Positions 43,824-52,748 of a stretch of 64,000 nucleotides of DNA are shown one piece after another (within the stretch, counting starts at the first letter, position 1; the number at the start of each line of letters is the position of its first letter). The stretch spans positions 806,001 through 870,000 of the forward strand of contig NZ_CP150661.1 of NCBI RefSeq assembly GCF_038024105.1, in the 5' to 3' direction. The stretch is from Polaribacter butkevichii (GTDB taxonomy: Bacteria > Bacteroidota > Bacteroidia > Flavobacteriales > Flavobacteriaceae). The translations under genes and the position numbers were made by a program. The notes beneath the pieces were generated by a model. The model had not been told where the DNA came from. It ran no database searches and was given only the letters and a program-made list of their open reading frames with translations.

Positions 43824-43907
43824 GCGCACGTGGCGAAATTGGTAGACGCGCAGCCTTGAGGGGGCTGTGTTCGCAAGAACGTGGAAGTTCGAATCTTCTC
43901 GTGCGCA
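43824..43907 (+). tRNA. tRNA-Leu (anticodon GAG)
   Basis: An 84-nt class II tRNA. Acceptor stem GCGCACG/CGTGCGC, anticodon stem CAGCC/GGCTG with loop TTGAGGG (anticodon GAG), long variable arm GTTCGCAAGAAC, T arm with TTCGAAT. The discriminator is A and CCA is not encoded. Confidence 0.96.
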
Positions 43908-44074
43908 CTTTTACACTTCTTCTAAACCTTTGCCTTTTTTAATTACACTAAACACTATCTTATTTTATAACAAGCAGATAAGTTTACCGCTATAATTTCA
44001 TCACCAGTAAAAAAACAGTATGTTTTTACAATAAAATTAACCTTTTTAAGCGCTTTTATTACTATTATTGCAAT

Positions 44075-44878
44075 ATGCAAAGACTATTATATATTTTGTG
44101 CTTATTCGCATCGCTAAGTACATTCTCTCAAAACGACACCCTACGTGTTAAAACCTTAAAAGGGCAAATTATTCACGCAAAAACTAAAAAAGTTTTAAGC
44201 GCTGCACATATATTAAATTTAAACAGCGTACAAGGTACAATTACCAATGATAGAGGTTTTTTTGAAATACCAACAAAAGCTAATGACACTATTTTGGTTT
44301 CTTATTTAGGTTTTGCATCTATCAAATTAAAAATTACAAACGATTTACTAAAAGGTAACGAGTTACTAATTGCTTTATATGAAAAACCAGAAGAAATTAG
44401 AGAAGTTGTTATAAAATCTACCCAATTAATTGGTGTTTTAGAAATAGATGTAAAACAAGTGCCTAAAGATCGATTTACAAGAATTAAAATCAATGGACTA
44501 CCACAAACTTATGAAGTTGGGAAACCTAAAGGAAATGACTTCTCATCACCTATTGCTGCCTTATTTCAGCCAGTTGATTTCTTATACAATCTGTTTGGTA
44601 AAAAACCAAAACAATTAAAAAAATTACAAAAACTAAAAGACGAAGACAATTTACGTAAAATGCTATCTGGTAAGTTTGACAGAGAGGTTATGATGGAATA
44701 CCTACAAATGGATAGACAAGAGCTTACTGAGTTATTAACCGACTGTAACTACTCTGAATACTTTATTAAAAAGGCTTCTGATTTACAAATGATTGAAGCC
44801 GTACTAGATTGCTACGAAAACTACAAAGCACTTAAAAAAGGAAAGATTGAGCGTGATAAAATTCCTGTAAAGAATTAA
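44075..44878 (+). CDS. Carboxypeptidase-regulatory-like domain protein
   Basis: A 267-residue secreted protein. The Sec signal ends near TFSQ (residue 19). Residues about 28-110 form a CarboxypepD_reg-like Ig fold: LKGQIIHAKTKKVLSAAHIL, GTITNDRGFFEIP, DTILVSYLGFASI. The C-terminal half is basic and helical, with no recognised domain. Such proteins are common in Bacteroidota as periplasmic or surface scaffolds. It is followed by an intrinsic terminator. Confidence 0.85.
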   Translation: MQRLLYILCLFASLSTFSQNDTLRVKTLKGQIIHAKTKKVLSAAHILNLNSVQGTITNDRGFFEIPTKANDTILVSYLGFASIKLKITNDLLKGNELLIALYEKPEEIREVVIKSTQLIGVLEIDVKQVPKDRFTRIKINGLPQTYEVGKPKGNDFSSPIAALFQPVDFLYNLFGKKPKQLKKLQKLKDEDNLRKMLSGKFDREVMMEYLQMDRQELTELLTDCNYSEYFIKKASDLQMIEAVLDCYENYKALKKGKIERDKIPVKN

Positions 44879-44906
44879 TTCGTTTAACTAGAATTATAAA
44901 TATTTA

Positions 44907-44942
44907 AAAGCCTTGAGGTAAATTCACTCAAGGCTTTTTTTA
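44907..44942 (+). terminator. Intrinsic terminator
   Basis: AAAAGCCTTGAG pairs with CTCAAGGCTTTT, then TT. It ends the carboxypeptidase-regulatory-like gene. Confidence 0.88.
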
Positions 44943-45222
44943 TACCTATTGAAAAAGGCCAAAAACACAAATGTCTCTGACCTTAATCAACTATTAAAAA
45001 CTAACCTAACTATAACTAAAAATACCTTGTACTTCTTTAAAATGATACTTTACCCTTTGTAGTAAAGGTATTTTATCTTTATTTCAATAAAATACACTTG
45101 TATAAAACTTTATTTTTATGCTTACCTCTCATCATCAAATACATCTATAAGACAAAGGAGAAACAAATTAGTTACATCTTAAAATTGAGTTTAACAAAAC
45201 TTTAAGAGTTAAACTAGAAGCA
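44943..45222. other. Convergent gap with a long-range inverted repeat
   Basis: AT-rich gap between two convergent genes. It contains AAAATACCTT (45019-45028) and AAGGTATTTT (45065-45074), a 10-bp inverted repeat with a 36-nt loop. No gene was found. Confidence 0.4.
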
Positions 45223-45252
45223 TAAAAAAAATCCAGCAAAAGCTGGATTTTT
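45223..45252 (-). terminator. Intrinsic terminator of the prohibitin gene
   Basis: AAATCCAGC pairs with GCTGGATTT around AAAA, with A-tract on one side and T-tract on the other. On the minus strand it ends the prohibitin-family transcript. Confidence 0.82.
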
Positions 45253-45323
45253 AATTCGTATTCGGTTTGTAAAGAAATTACATTCAACTCCTTTAAAATA
45301 TTATTTAAAACAGAAATCAATAA

Positions 45324-46154
45324 TTATTGATTCCCTAAAATAATTGGCATTCCAGATTTTCCAGAACCAATAACAATTACTTTACTATTTGCAGATTTTG
45401 ACAACTCTACAGTAGCCTGAATTCCTTTTTCTTGTAAAATTTTATCAGTTAAAGAAGCACTTAAAATTTTATTTGCCACTGCTTTTCCTTCTGCATCAAT
45501 TTTTTGTCTTTTAGCTTCTTTCTCTGCTTTTGCAATTCTAAACTCGTATTCTAAAGACTCTTGTTCTTGTTTTAGCTTTGTTTCAATAGCAGTTCTAATA
45601 GTTGTTGGTAATTTTACATCTTCTACCAAAACTCTTGTTACTAATAAATATTGATCTTTTAAAACAATTTTAATTTCATCTAAAATTTCTTGCTCAATTA
45701 CATCTCTTTTACTAGAATATAATTGCTCTGGTGTGTATCTACCCACAACACTTCTTGCTGCTGCATTAATTGCAGGATCTAACAACTCACGCTCATAATC
45801 TTCTCCTTTAGTTTTAATTAATTTACCTAAATTAGAAAATTCTGGTTCGTACCAAATAGTTCCGTTTACTTTAACCTCTAATCCGTTTACAGAAAGTACA
45901 TTCATTTCATCAGAAATAGATTGCTGACGTACTTTTCTTACAATCATTCTATTCCAAGGAGCTACAATATGAAATCCTTCACTATATGTTTTTTCTGTAT
46001 TTATACCGTCTCCTAAAGCCTCAAAAATAACACCTCCTTCTCCAGGACCAATGGTTATTGTAGATTTAGAAAATACAATTATTGCTATTACTGCTAATAT
46101 GATAAAAAAAACGCCTCCCTTAGGAAACTTAATATCAACTTGATTACTTGCCAT
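45324..46154 (-). CDS. Prohibitin/SPFH-domain membrane protein
   Basis: A 276-residue SPFH (band 7) protein. One membrane anchor lies at about 14-32. The SPFH core begins near 35 (TIGPGEGGVIFEALGDGI), with SYEGFHIVAPWNRM-type and VRKVRQQSISDEMNVLS phrases. A coiled coil follows at 190-230 (KLKQEQESLEYEFRIAKAEKEAKRQ). It organises membrane microdomains and often pairs with FtsH; that role is by family only. Confidence 0.92.
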   Translation of the reverse strand: MASNQVDIKFPKGGVFFIILAVIAIIVFSKSTITIGPGEGGVIFEALGDGINTEKTYSEGFHIVAPWNRMIVRKVRQQSISDEMNVLSVNGLEVKVNGTIWYEPEFSNLGKLIKTKGEDYERELLDPAINAAARSVVGRYTPEQLYSSKRDVIEQEILDEIKIVLKDQYLLVTRVLVEDVKLPTTIRTAIETKLKQEQESLEYEFRIAKAEKEAKRQKIDAEGKAVANKILSASLTDKILQEKGIQATVELSKSANSKVIVIGSGKSGMPIILGNQ

Positions 46155-46177
46155 TTATTTTTATTTTTAAATTCTTT

Positions 46178-46208
46178 CAAATTTACAATATAACTTCATC
46201 AAAAACAA
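46178..46208 (-). promoter_or_regulatory. Promoter of the prohibitin gene
   Basis: On the minus strand TTG (46208-46206), 20-nt spacer and exact TAAATTTG (46185-46178). The ATG at 46154 follows about 24 nt later. Confidence 0.55.
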
Positions 46209-46286
46209 TGTATATCAATACAATCTTCCTTAGAGGTTTTTGGAAATAGTCTTACAAATTTTACTAAAATTAAAATAAAAAAACAA

Positions 46287-46673
46287 CTATTCTAATCGAT
46301 CTTTTACATATTCAATTTCTGTTTTTCCATGTTTTTTAGGATGCCCGTTTTCATCCAAAGAAACCATCACTATTTTTTCTACTTCAATAATTGTTTTTCG
46401 TGTTAACTTATTTCTAACACTACAAGTTAATGTAATTGAGGTATTTCCAAATTTTATAACATCAATACCTATTTCAATAATATCTCCTTGTCTTGCAGAA
46501 CTTACAAAATCTATTTCAGACATATATTTTGTAACTGTTCTTGTATTTTCTAATTGTATAATAGCATAAATTGCAACTTCTTCATCAATAAACTGCAATA
46601 ATCTACCACCAAATAAAGTTCCATTTGGGTTTAAATCTTCTGGTTTTACCCATTTTCTTGTGTGAAATCTCAT
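46287..46673 (-). CDS. Acyl-CoA thioesterase (YciA-type hotdog)
   Basis: A 128-residue single-hotdog thioesterase. NPNGTLFGGRLLQFIDEEVA near 17-36 is the hot-dog helix with the conserved Asn and Asp. VDFVSSARQGDIIEIG-type and ITLTCSVRNKLTRKTI phrases complete the fold. It hydrolyses medium- or long-chain acyl-CoA. It lies 14 nt after the VWA protein gene, probably in the same operon. Confidence 0.9.
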   Translation of the reverse strand: MRFHTRKWVKPEDLNPNGTLFGGRLLQFIDEEVAIYAIIQLENTRTVTKYMSEIDFVSSARQGDIIEIGIDVIKFGNTSITLTCSVRNKLTRKTIIEVEKIVMVSLDENGHPKKHGKTEIEYVKDRLE

Positions 46674-46687
46674 ATAAAATTTTGTTT

Positions 46688-48715
46688 TTAAATTTTTCCG
46701 TAATATTTTCTAACAAACCACTCTACTGTAAACAAGGTAATTACAGTAAATAAAACCCATTTCCAATCAATTAAACTTTGCTCTCTTATAATTGATTTTT
46801 GAGTAGTGTAAAACGATTTATCAGCTAAAATTTCTTTTTTTAATTTGTCTACTTCATCTTTAAAATACAGCTTCCCTCCTGTTTTTTCGGCTAATTTTAA
46901 GAGCTTAGTTGAATTTGCATTGGTAAATTGTTCTTCTATTTGATTTTCTGTTACCTTAAACTTACCATGTTTCTTTATTTGCTGCCCAATTACCGATACC
47001 GTATAACTATAATCTCCAGGACCTAAATTCTCTATTTCTGTTTGATAAGAATTGTTCATTAACGAAAAAGGTACTTTTATTACTTTTTTAGTACCCGTAT
47101 TTGTAACTGAAATCTCTAAAGAAGCTCTTGCATCAAACTGATAGTTTTTATCCAAATAAAAGGCCGATATATCTATTACAGAAGCATCAGAATACAAGTT
47201 TTCTACAGCTACTTCTAGTCGGTTTCTCTTTTTGGTAGAGGCTAAATATTGCACTAAGTTCCCTATAAACGTATCAAAATCTTGAAAAGAATTAGAGTTT
47301 AAAAAACTAGCGGATCTCCACCTCCATAAACCTTCCCCAAATAAAATAGCAGACTTTTGATTATTGATTTCTAAAGTTGCCAACAAAGGTTGTTTGGTTT
47401 CTAATCCGTTAATATTTTGAAATAATAAGGTTTGATGTTCTCTAGAGATTGAAACCTCTCCGAATTGATCTTTAAGCGGCGAAAATTGATTGAAACCAAT
47501 ATCCTTTTGCAAAAAAGTTAAAAAAGAATTACTAAATAATGCACCATAATTTTCTGTTTGACGAAGGGCATTTTTAGAGATCCCTAATTGGTTTTTATTG
47601 ATGAAATTCCAATCTGAATTTGCTCCCGAAATTAAAAAATAGTTACTATTACTCGTTTTAATATCATTTATAATTTTATTAAAGCTATTATTTGGTTGAT
47701 ACAATATAATTAACTGATAATCATTTATTTGATTTTTAAATTCATCAACTAAAAAAACAGACACAGAACGTTGTTTATTGCTTTCTATCGATTTTTTTAA
47801 AGCCCCTAAATCTGGATGCAGAACAGAAGTTAAAACCAACACTTTTGTTTGTTCGTTTATCACCTCTACAGAGAAACTTTTTGTATTATTTTTTGTGTTT
47901 TTCTCTCCTTCAATTTTACGAATAGAAGCTGTGTAATATTGCAGTCCTTCTTTAGTGGAGGTTAAATTTGTAGTGATGGTTTTAGAATTATTTGTTGCAG
48001 AAAATTGAACTTTTTTTGTAAAAATGGTTTTCCCTTTTTTAACTATCGAAAACTGAGAAGTAACGTTTTCCTTACCTTCATAATTTAACAATACCTCTAC
48101 CGGAAACTTATTTTTGATGTAACTGTATTTATTAACATTTAACTGACTTATTTTTAAATCTTTGTACAAAACAGTATCCCCAAAAACCACTGGATATATT
48201 TTTTGCTTAGCATTGATAAATTCATAATCATTGCCTACTGTTTGGTTTCCGTCTGACAACACTACAATTGGCGCAATTTTACCCTCATACAATTGATTTA
48301 CTGTACTTATTGCTTTATATACATTGGTATTACCGTCTAAAAAAGAAAGACTATCTAAAAGGGTTATTTTGTTCCCAAAAGAAAAAGCCTCTACATTAAA
48401 CTTCTCCACTATACTTTTATCCTTTTGCAGTGCCTCTAAAAATTCTTGTATGCTTTTATCTTCCTTAAAAAAAGAAATAGATTTAGAATCATCAACCAAA
48501 ACAGCCAAAACAGGTTTTGTGTTTTCATTTTCTACATTCTTAATTGCCGGGTTTATCAACAACAATAGCAACAAAAAAAGACTTACTGTTTTTAAAACAA
48601 ACAGCAACACATCTATTTTTGCTTTCTTTTTTTGCTTAAAAAAATACTGAAAATAAGCCACAAAAAGACTCAATAACAAGGCTAGAATACAGTAAATAAC
48701 AGTTATAGTTTGCAA
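46688..48715 (-). CDS. VWA-domain membrane protein
   Basis: A 675-residue protein of the type found with BatA/BatB systems or as stand-alone in Bacteroidota. Two membrane helices lie at about 5-25 and 35-60, and one at the C-terminus (about 650-668). A VWA-like domain opens with VLVDDSKSIS near 91-100 (MIDAS DxSxS) and has VVLSDGNQTVG near 152-162. The central part is beta-rich and possibly Ig-like. The MIDAS is present; its ligand is unknown. Confidence 0.82.
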   Translation of the reverse strand: MQTITVIYCILALLLSLFVAYFQYFFKQKKKAKIDVLLFVLKTVSLFLLLLLLINPAIKNVENENTKPVLAVLVDDSKSISFFKEDKSIQEFLEALQKDKSIVEKFNVEAFSFGNKITLLDSLSFLDGNTNVYKAISTVNQLYEGKIAPIVVLSDGNQTVGNDYEFINAKQKIYPVVFGDTVLYKDLKISQLNVNKYSYIKNKFPVEVLLNYEGKENVTSQFSIVKKGKTIFTKKVQFSATNNSKTITTNLTSTKEGLQYYTASIRKIEGEKNTKNNTKSFSVEVINEQTKVLVLTSVLHPDLGALKKSIESNKQRSVSVFLVDEFKNQINDYQLIILYQPNNSFNKIINDIKTSNSNYFLISGANSDWNFINKNQLGISKNALRQTENYGALFSNSFLTFLQKDIGFNQFSPLKDQFGEVSISREHQTLLFQNINGLETKQPLLATLEINNQKSAILFGEGLWRWRSASFLNSNSFQDFDTFIGNLVQYLASTKKRNRLEVAVENLYSDASVIDISAFYLDKNYQFDARASLEISVTNTGTKKVIKVPFSLMNNSYQTEIENLGPGDYSYTVSVIGQQIKKHGKFKVTENQIEEQFTNANSTKLLKLAEKTGGKLYFKDEVDKLKKEILADKSFYTTQKSIIREQSLIDWKWVLFTVITLFTVEWFVRKYYGKI

Positions 48716-48785
48716 TGATTTTTTATTTTATGGTGAAAGATATAAATAAGTATTGAAATACAAATACTAATTTTTTAGAGTCTTT

Positions 48786-49634
48786 CTATGAATTATTCAT
48801 TTTAGATTTATACCAAATATTTAAAATTAAGCCACCAATAATTAAAGCAATTCCTAAGAAACTATACAAGGTATAGACTTCTCCAAATAAAAAGACCCCA
48901 AAAGTTGCTGTGTAAATAACTTCGAAATACTTAACAGGCGCCACAATATTAGTAGAAGCGGTCTGAAATGCTTTGGTCATAAATACCTGCCCCACATAAC
49001 CAAAAACACCTAAAAACACCAAAAAGAGCCACTCTATTCCTTTAGGAGTTACCCAATTATTTATAGAAAGCACACCACCCAAAACAGTACCAAACATCAT
49101 AAAATAATTTACAATAACAATGGGATGCTCAGTTTTTCCTATTTTGTTGATAATAACAAACACAAGACCGCTTAAAACAGAGGCAAGCAAAACCAAAATT
49201 AACCCTGTTGTATTTAAATGATGATCAAACCCTTTAAGAATAAAAACACCTATAAGTGAAATAACAAAAAAGCTCCATTGAATTGGTTTTATTTTTTCTT
49301 TTAATAAAAATACCGCAAAAATTGCAGAAAAAATTGGCGCAATATATCGTATTGATACCGCGGTGCCAATAGATAAATATTTTACAGACATAAAAAAAAA
49401 TGTCATAGAGGAGGTACCTGCTAAAGCTCTTAAGATTAATAATTTATTATTTTTACCAATCATGGGTATTTTATTTTTCAATAAAAAACTAAGAGTAAAA
49501 AATAACGATCCTAAAGACCTAAAAAATACAATTTCGAAAGTTGGAACACTTTTTAAATATTTTACAGTAGTATTCATACAAGCAAAAGCTAGTGTACTTA
49601 TTAACATGTATTTAATCGCTTTTTTTACATTCAA
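48786..49634 (-). CDS. EamA-family (DMT) transporter
   Basis: A 282-residue protein with ten hydrophobic helices in two EamA repeats. TFEIVFFRSLGSLFFTL near 32-48 marks the first, and VAPVKYFEVIYTATFGVFLFGE near 232-253 the second. Function is drug or metabolite export; the substrate is not known. It lies 79 nt after the MFS gene on the same strand. Confidence 0.9.
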   Translation of the reverse strand: MNVKKAIKYMLISTLAFACMNTTVKYLKSVPTFEIVFFRSLGSLFFTLSFLLKNKIPMIGKNNKLLILRALAGTSSMTFFFMSVKYLSIGTAVSIRYIAPIFSAIFAVFLLKEKIKPIQWSFFVISLIGVFILKGFDHHLNTTGLILVLLASVLSGLVFVIINKIGKTEHPIVIVNYFMMFGTVLGGVLSINNWVTPKGIEWLFLVFLGVFGYVGQVFMTKAFQTASTNIVAPVKYFEVIYTATFGVFLFGEVYTLYSFLGIALIIGGLILNIWYKSKMNNS

Positions 49635-49713
49635 AATTAAGAGCTATTTATTTATAACGATACCAAAAACATTACGCAAATACTTAAAACAAAGCATTAT
49701 TCTATTCTAAAAA

Positions 49714-51024
49714 TTATCCAACTTTTTTTATTGCCAAAGAGCCAATAAACAAAAAACTTAAAAAGGGTAATAAAATATAACTTACAAAACTATAACTACC
49801 AAAAACAGAAAAACAATAACTAAATAAACTGGGTGCTAAGGCACTTGCAACCACTATAAAACTCATTACTTTACCGGTTATAGACCCTAAATAACTTCTT
49901 CCAAAATACCGTGGCCAAGTAACTGCATTTACAACTGCAAAAAGTCCACTATAAACTCCTAAGCCAATAATTAAAAGATAAATGCCTATTGTAGTGTCTA
50001 AAATTAAAAGTCCAACAGCAGCCAAAAAACCACTAAAAATCATTACAAAAAGATAAATTTTATGCTGAATGTAATCGCTTAGAATATTCGCTAACGTAGA
50101 AACCGAAATAGCAATTAAAGAAATGGGTAAAAAAACAGCTATAGCATCTGTTTTTTCATAACCTTGTGTTTTAAAAATTGAAACTACATGAAAGGTAAAC
50201 CCAGTACTAAAAAAACTATTAAAAGCTAGCGCTAAACCAAACATCCAAAAGGCTCTTGTTTTTTTAGCTTCTTTTAAGGTAAAATTTATTTCAGAACTTT
50301 TAATTTTCTTCTTACTTTTCTTTATAGAAATAAATCCATCAGGAATTAAACCAAAATCTTCTGGTTTATTTCTATAAAACTGAAGGATTAAAAAACTAAA
50401 AATAAATAAACAAACCGCTAATATTTGCCAACTTACCTCCCATCCATTTTTATCAATTAAATAATTAAACAAAATTGGCGAACTAGAAAAACCTAATGAA
50501 ACAGCAATACTACTAATAGAATTTACTTTACCTCGGTTTTTATCAAACCACATCATTACCATATTTCTAGAAGACATGGTTAATACTCCTTGTCCGCAAA
50601 AACGGACTAAAAAGAACAAAAAACTTAGCAACACAAAAGGAATTAACCAAGATTTTAAGTTTAAAAATAATTTTAAGTGATTACTAATGCCTTCTGAATA
50701 AGAAAAAAGAACTAGTGCGACTCCTAAAAAAAAAGCAGCAAAAAAAGCTACAAATCTTGCCCCAAACTTATCAAACAACCTTCCTGCCTTTGTTACAAAA
50801 AAAGCACTGACTAAAGTACCTATTAAATAAGCGTTGCTAAATTGGTTTCTTGTTAAGCCCAAAGCATCTTTTACAGGATCTGTAAACACAGAAACCCCAA
50901 CAGTCTGCCCTGGAATACTAAATAAAATACCAATACTACCTATAATTAAAACTACATAACCGTAAAAAAAAGGCCATTTTTTAGGGTTGATAAAAGAAAA
51001 TGAATTTATATTTTTCATCATCAT
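49714..51024 (-). CDS. MFS transporter (OFA-like)
   Basis: A 436-residue major facilitator with twelve helices. The loop 2-3 motif GRLFDKFGARF (near 80-90) and MMWFDKNRGKVNSISSIAVSLG (near 153-174) place it close to the oxalate/formate antiporter (OFA) or monocarboxylate group. The central loop has a basic KKSKKKIKS segment. It is 4 nt after the EamA gene upstream, so an operon with it is likely. The substrate is unknown. Confidence 0.9.
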   Translation of the reverse strand: MMMKNINSFSFINPKKWPFFYGYVVLIIGSIGILFSIPGQTVGVSVFTDPVKDALGLTRNQFSNAYLIGTLVSAFFVTKAGRLFDKFGARFVAFFAAFFLGVALVLFSYSEGISNHLKLFLNLKSWLIPFVLLSFLFFLVRFCGQGVLTMSSRNMVMMWFDKNRGKVNSISSIAVSLGFSSSPILFNYLIDKNGWEVSWQILAVCLFIFSFLILQFYRNKPEDFGLIPDGFISIKKSKKKIKSSEINFTLKEAKKTRAFWMFGLALAFNSFFSTGFTFHVVSIFKTQGYEKTDAIAVFLPISLIAISVSTLANILSDYIQHKIYLFVMIFSGFLAAVGLLILDTTIGIYLLIIGLGVYSGLFAVVNAVTWPRYFGRSYLGSITGKVMSFIVVASALAPSLFSYCFSVFGSYSFVSYILLPFLSFLFIGSLAIKKVG

Positions 51025-51028
51025 TATT

Positions 51029-51970
51029 TTAAGGTTTTATTCTTTCTTCTTCGATTACTTTTACAACCCTTTTACGAGAAGTAATAAAATAAACCCCTGT
51101 TAGTAACACCATAGATGCTATTATTGATTGAAGAGTTAAAACTTCGTCTAAAAAAAACCACCCCATAAACAAGGCAATTACAGGGTTTACATATGCAGAA
51201 GTAGACACTTTTTCTGTTGCAACATTTTTTAGTAAAAAATTAAAGGCTGTAAAAGCAATAACTCCACCAAAGAGTATCAATACAAACATGGCAATTTGCA
51301 CTTTAAAGCTCCAAGATAATGGCGTAACCCATTCTTCATTAAAACTTAAACTTGCTATAAATAAAATAGCACCTGCCACCAGCATTTGATAACCTGTACT
51401 TACTAAATGACTTTTGGGTAATTCTGCTTTAGAAACAAAAACACTACCATAACTCCAACTTAAAACACAAGTTAGTATCATAAAAACTCCTAATAAACTT
51501 CCTTCTGAGGTTGTTAATTCTTTTTGACTTACCAATAAATACATTCCTAAAATACCTAAAACCACGCCAATCATCGATTTTTTTTGAAACGGTTTTTGAT
51601 CTATCAACCTTAATAAAAATAAAACAAACAAAGGTTGTGTAGATGCTAATAAGGCTCCAAAACCACTATCTACATACTTTAAAGCCCAAACAAAAACACC
51701 ATTGCCGTATACCAAAAAGAAAAAAGAAGCAATGCTTGCATTTCTAAGCTGTATTTTAGAAATAGATAAATTATGTTTTAAAACAGCAGCTAAAATGATC
51801 ATTAAAACTCCTGCAGTAGTAAAACGAATACCCGCTAAAAAAAATGGCGATAATTCTGTTACTGCAATTTTATTAAACACATAAGTAGATCCCCAAATAA
51901 CATAAATGGAAATAAATGCCAATATTATAAGTAATTTTGATTTTTTCAAATGATGGTAATTTCTATTCAA
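51029..51970 (-). CDS. EamA-family (DMT) transporter
   Basis: A 313-residue ten-helix transporter. IYVIWGSTYVFNKIAV near 18-33 and the repeat-2 segments SWSYGSVFVSKAELP and VSTSAYVNPVIALFMGWFFLDE (near 255-276) are classic RhaT/YdcZ-EamA signatures. It overlaps in function with the neighbour at 48786 but is a different subfamily member. The three transporter genes lie in one run. Confidence 0.9.
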   Translation of the reverse strand: MNRNYHHLKKSKLLIILAFISIYVIWGSTYVFNKIAVTELSPFFLAGIRFTTAGVLMIILAAVLKHNLSISKIQLRNASIASFFFLVYGNGVFVWALKYVDSGFGALLASTQPLFVLFLLRLIDQKPFQKKSMIGVVLGILGMYLLVSQKELTTSEGSLLGVFMILTCVLSWSYGSVFVSKAELPKSHLVSTGYQMLVAGAILFIASLSFNEEWVTPLSWSFKVQIAMFVLILFGGVIAFTAFNFLLKNVATEKVSTSAYVNPVIALFMGWFFLDEVLTLQSIIASMVLLTGVYFITSRKRVVKVIEEERIKP

Positions 51971-52056
51971 AGGTAGAAATAGAAAAGTTATAAATAAAAT
52001 TACAGATTAACCTATTTTGCATTTATTTTAACTTGTTATTTCTATTCTAAAAAAAG

Positions 52057-52087
52057 AAACCCCACAAGCCTAAACTTGTGAGGTTTT
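52057..52087 (-). terminator. Intrinsic terminator of the YiaA-like gene
   Basis: AAACCCCACAAG pairs with CTTGTGAGGTTT around CCTAAA. On the minus strand a T-tract follows the stem. Confidence 0.75.
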
Positions 52088-52112
52088 GGTAAAAAAACCA
52101 TTATCAAACTAA

Positions 52113-52598
52113 CTATTTTTCTTCTGTAGCTTTATTGTTGATAAAATCAATATCTCGGGTATTTTTTTGTACCGTAATTGCACCAAATAAACTGAGTAAA
52201 AATGAAATTCCGTAAAACCCTTTTTCACTTAAAAGTAAATCGGCATTTCTAAGTCCGATAATTAATAATAAAAGCGATGCAATTACAATTACCCAACTTA
52301 TGCTATAATAAATATCACTTACTTTTATATGCTCTGCTTTATCTCTAATTACTTTTTGTAGTGATATAACTGCATAAACTCCCATTAGAATAATGGCAAA
52401 ATAATACCCTTTTTCATTCAACTCCATAGAAGCATTCCATAAACCAATACAATAAGACAAGAGTCCGATGATTAAAACTCCCCAAGAAGCACCAACATAA
52501 GCCGACGTTGGTTTTTGGTTGGGTTCATTTTTAGTTTTGTTCTTTTTACTTTCTTTTTTAGTTTCTTCGTTAATAGAAGATGTTGTTTGATAATTCAT
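52113..52598 (-). CDS. YiaA/YiaB-family membrane protein
   Basis: About 161 residues from the ATG at 52598 (MNYQTTSS), preferred over an upstream ATG that adds only a hydrophobic run. It has two YiaAB pair-of-helix units: GASWGVLIIGLLSYCIGLWNA then NEKGYYFAIILMGVYAVISLQK, repeated as SYSISWVIVIASLLLLIIGL-like and EKGFYGISFLLSLFGAITVQ. A basic, hydrophilic N-terminal tail precedes them. Its function is unknown. Confidence 0.88.
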   Translation of the reverse strand: MNYQTTSSINEETKKESKKNKTKNEPNQKPTSAYVGASWGVLIIGLLSYCIGLWNASMELNEKGYYFAIILMGVYAVISLQKVIRDKAEHIKVSDIYYSISWVIVIASLLLLIIGLRNADLLLSEKGFYGISFLLSLFGAITVQKNTRDIDFINNKATEEK

Positions 52599-52748
52599 AA
52601 TATTTAGTTTAATAATTATGATACAAATTTGCAACAGTTTTACAGTTCTATAAACTCTATTTAAAACAATAACTGACGACTAAATTTAACAACAAATACA
52701 CATATTACTTTAAATATTTATATTTACAACAATTTTACTGACGATATA

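Noticed and set aside
43670..43942. A 90-codon plus-strand frame and a 64-codon minus-strand frame across the tRNA genes
   Set aside because: They run through tRNA-Lys and tRNA-Leu, whose cloverleaf structures explain the sequence.
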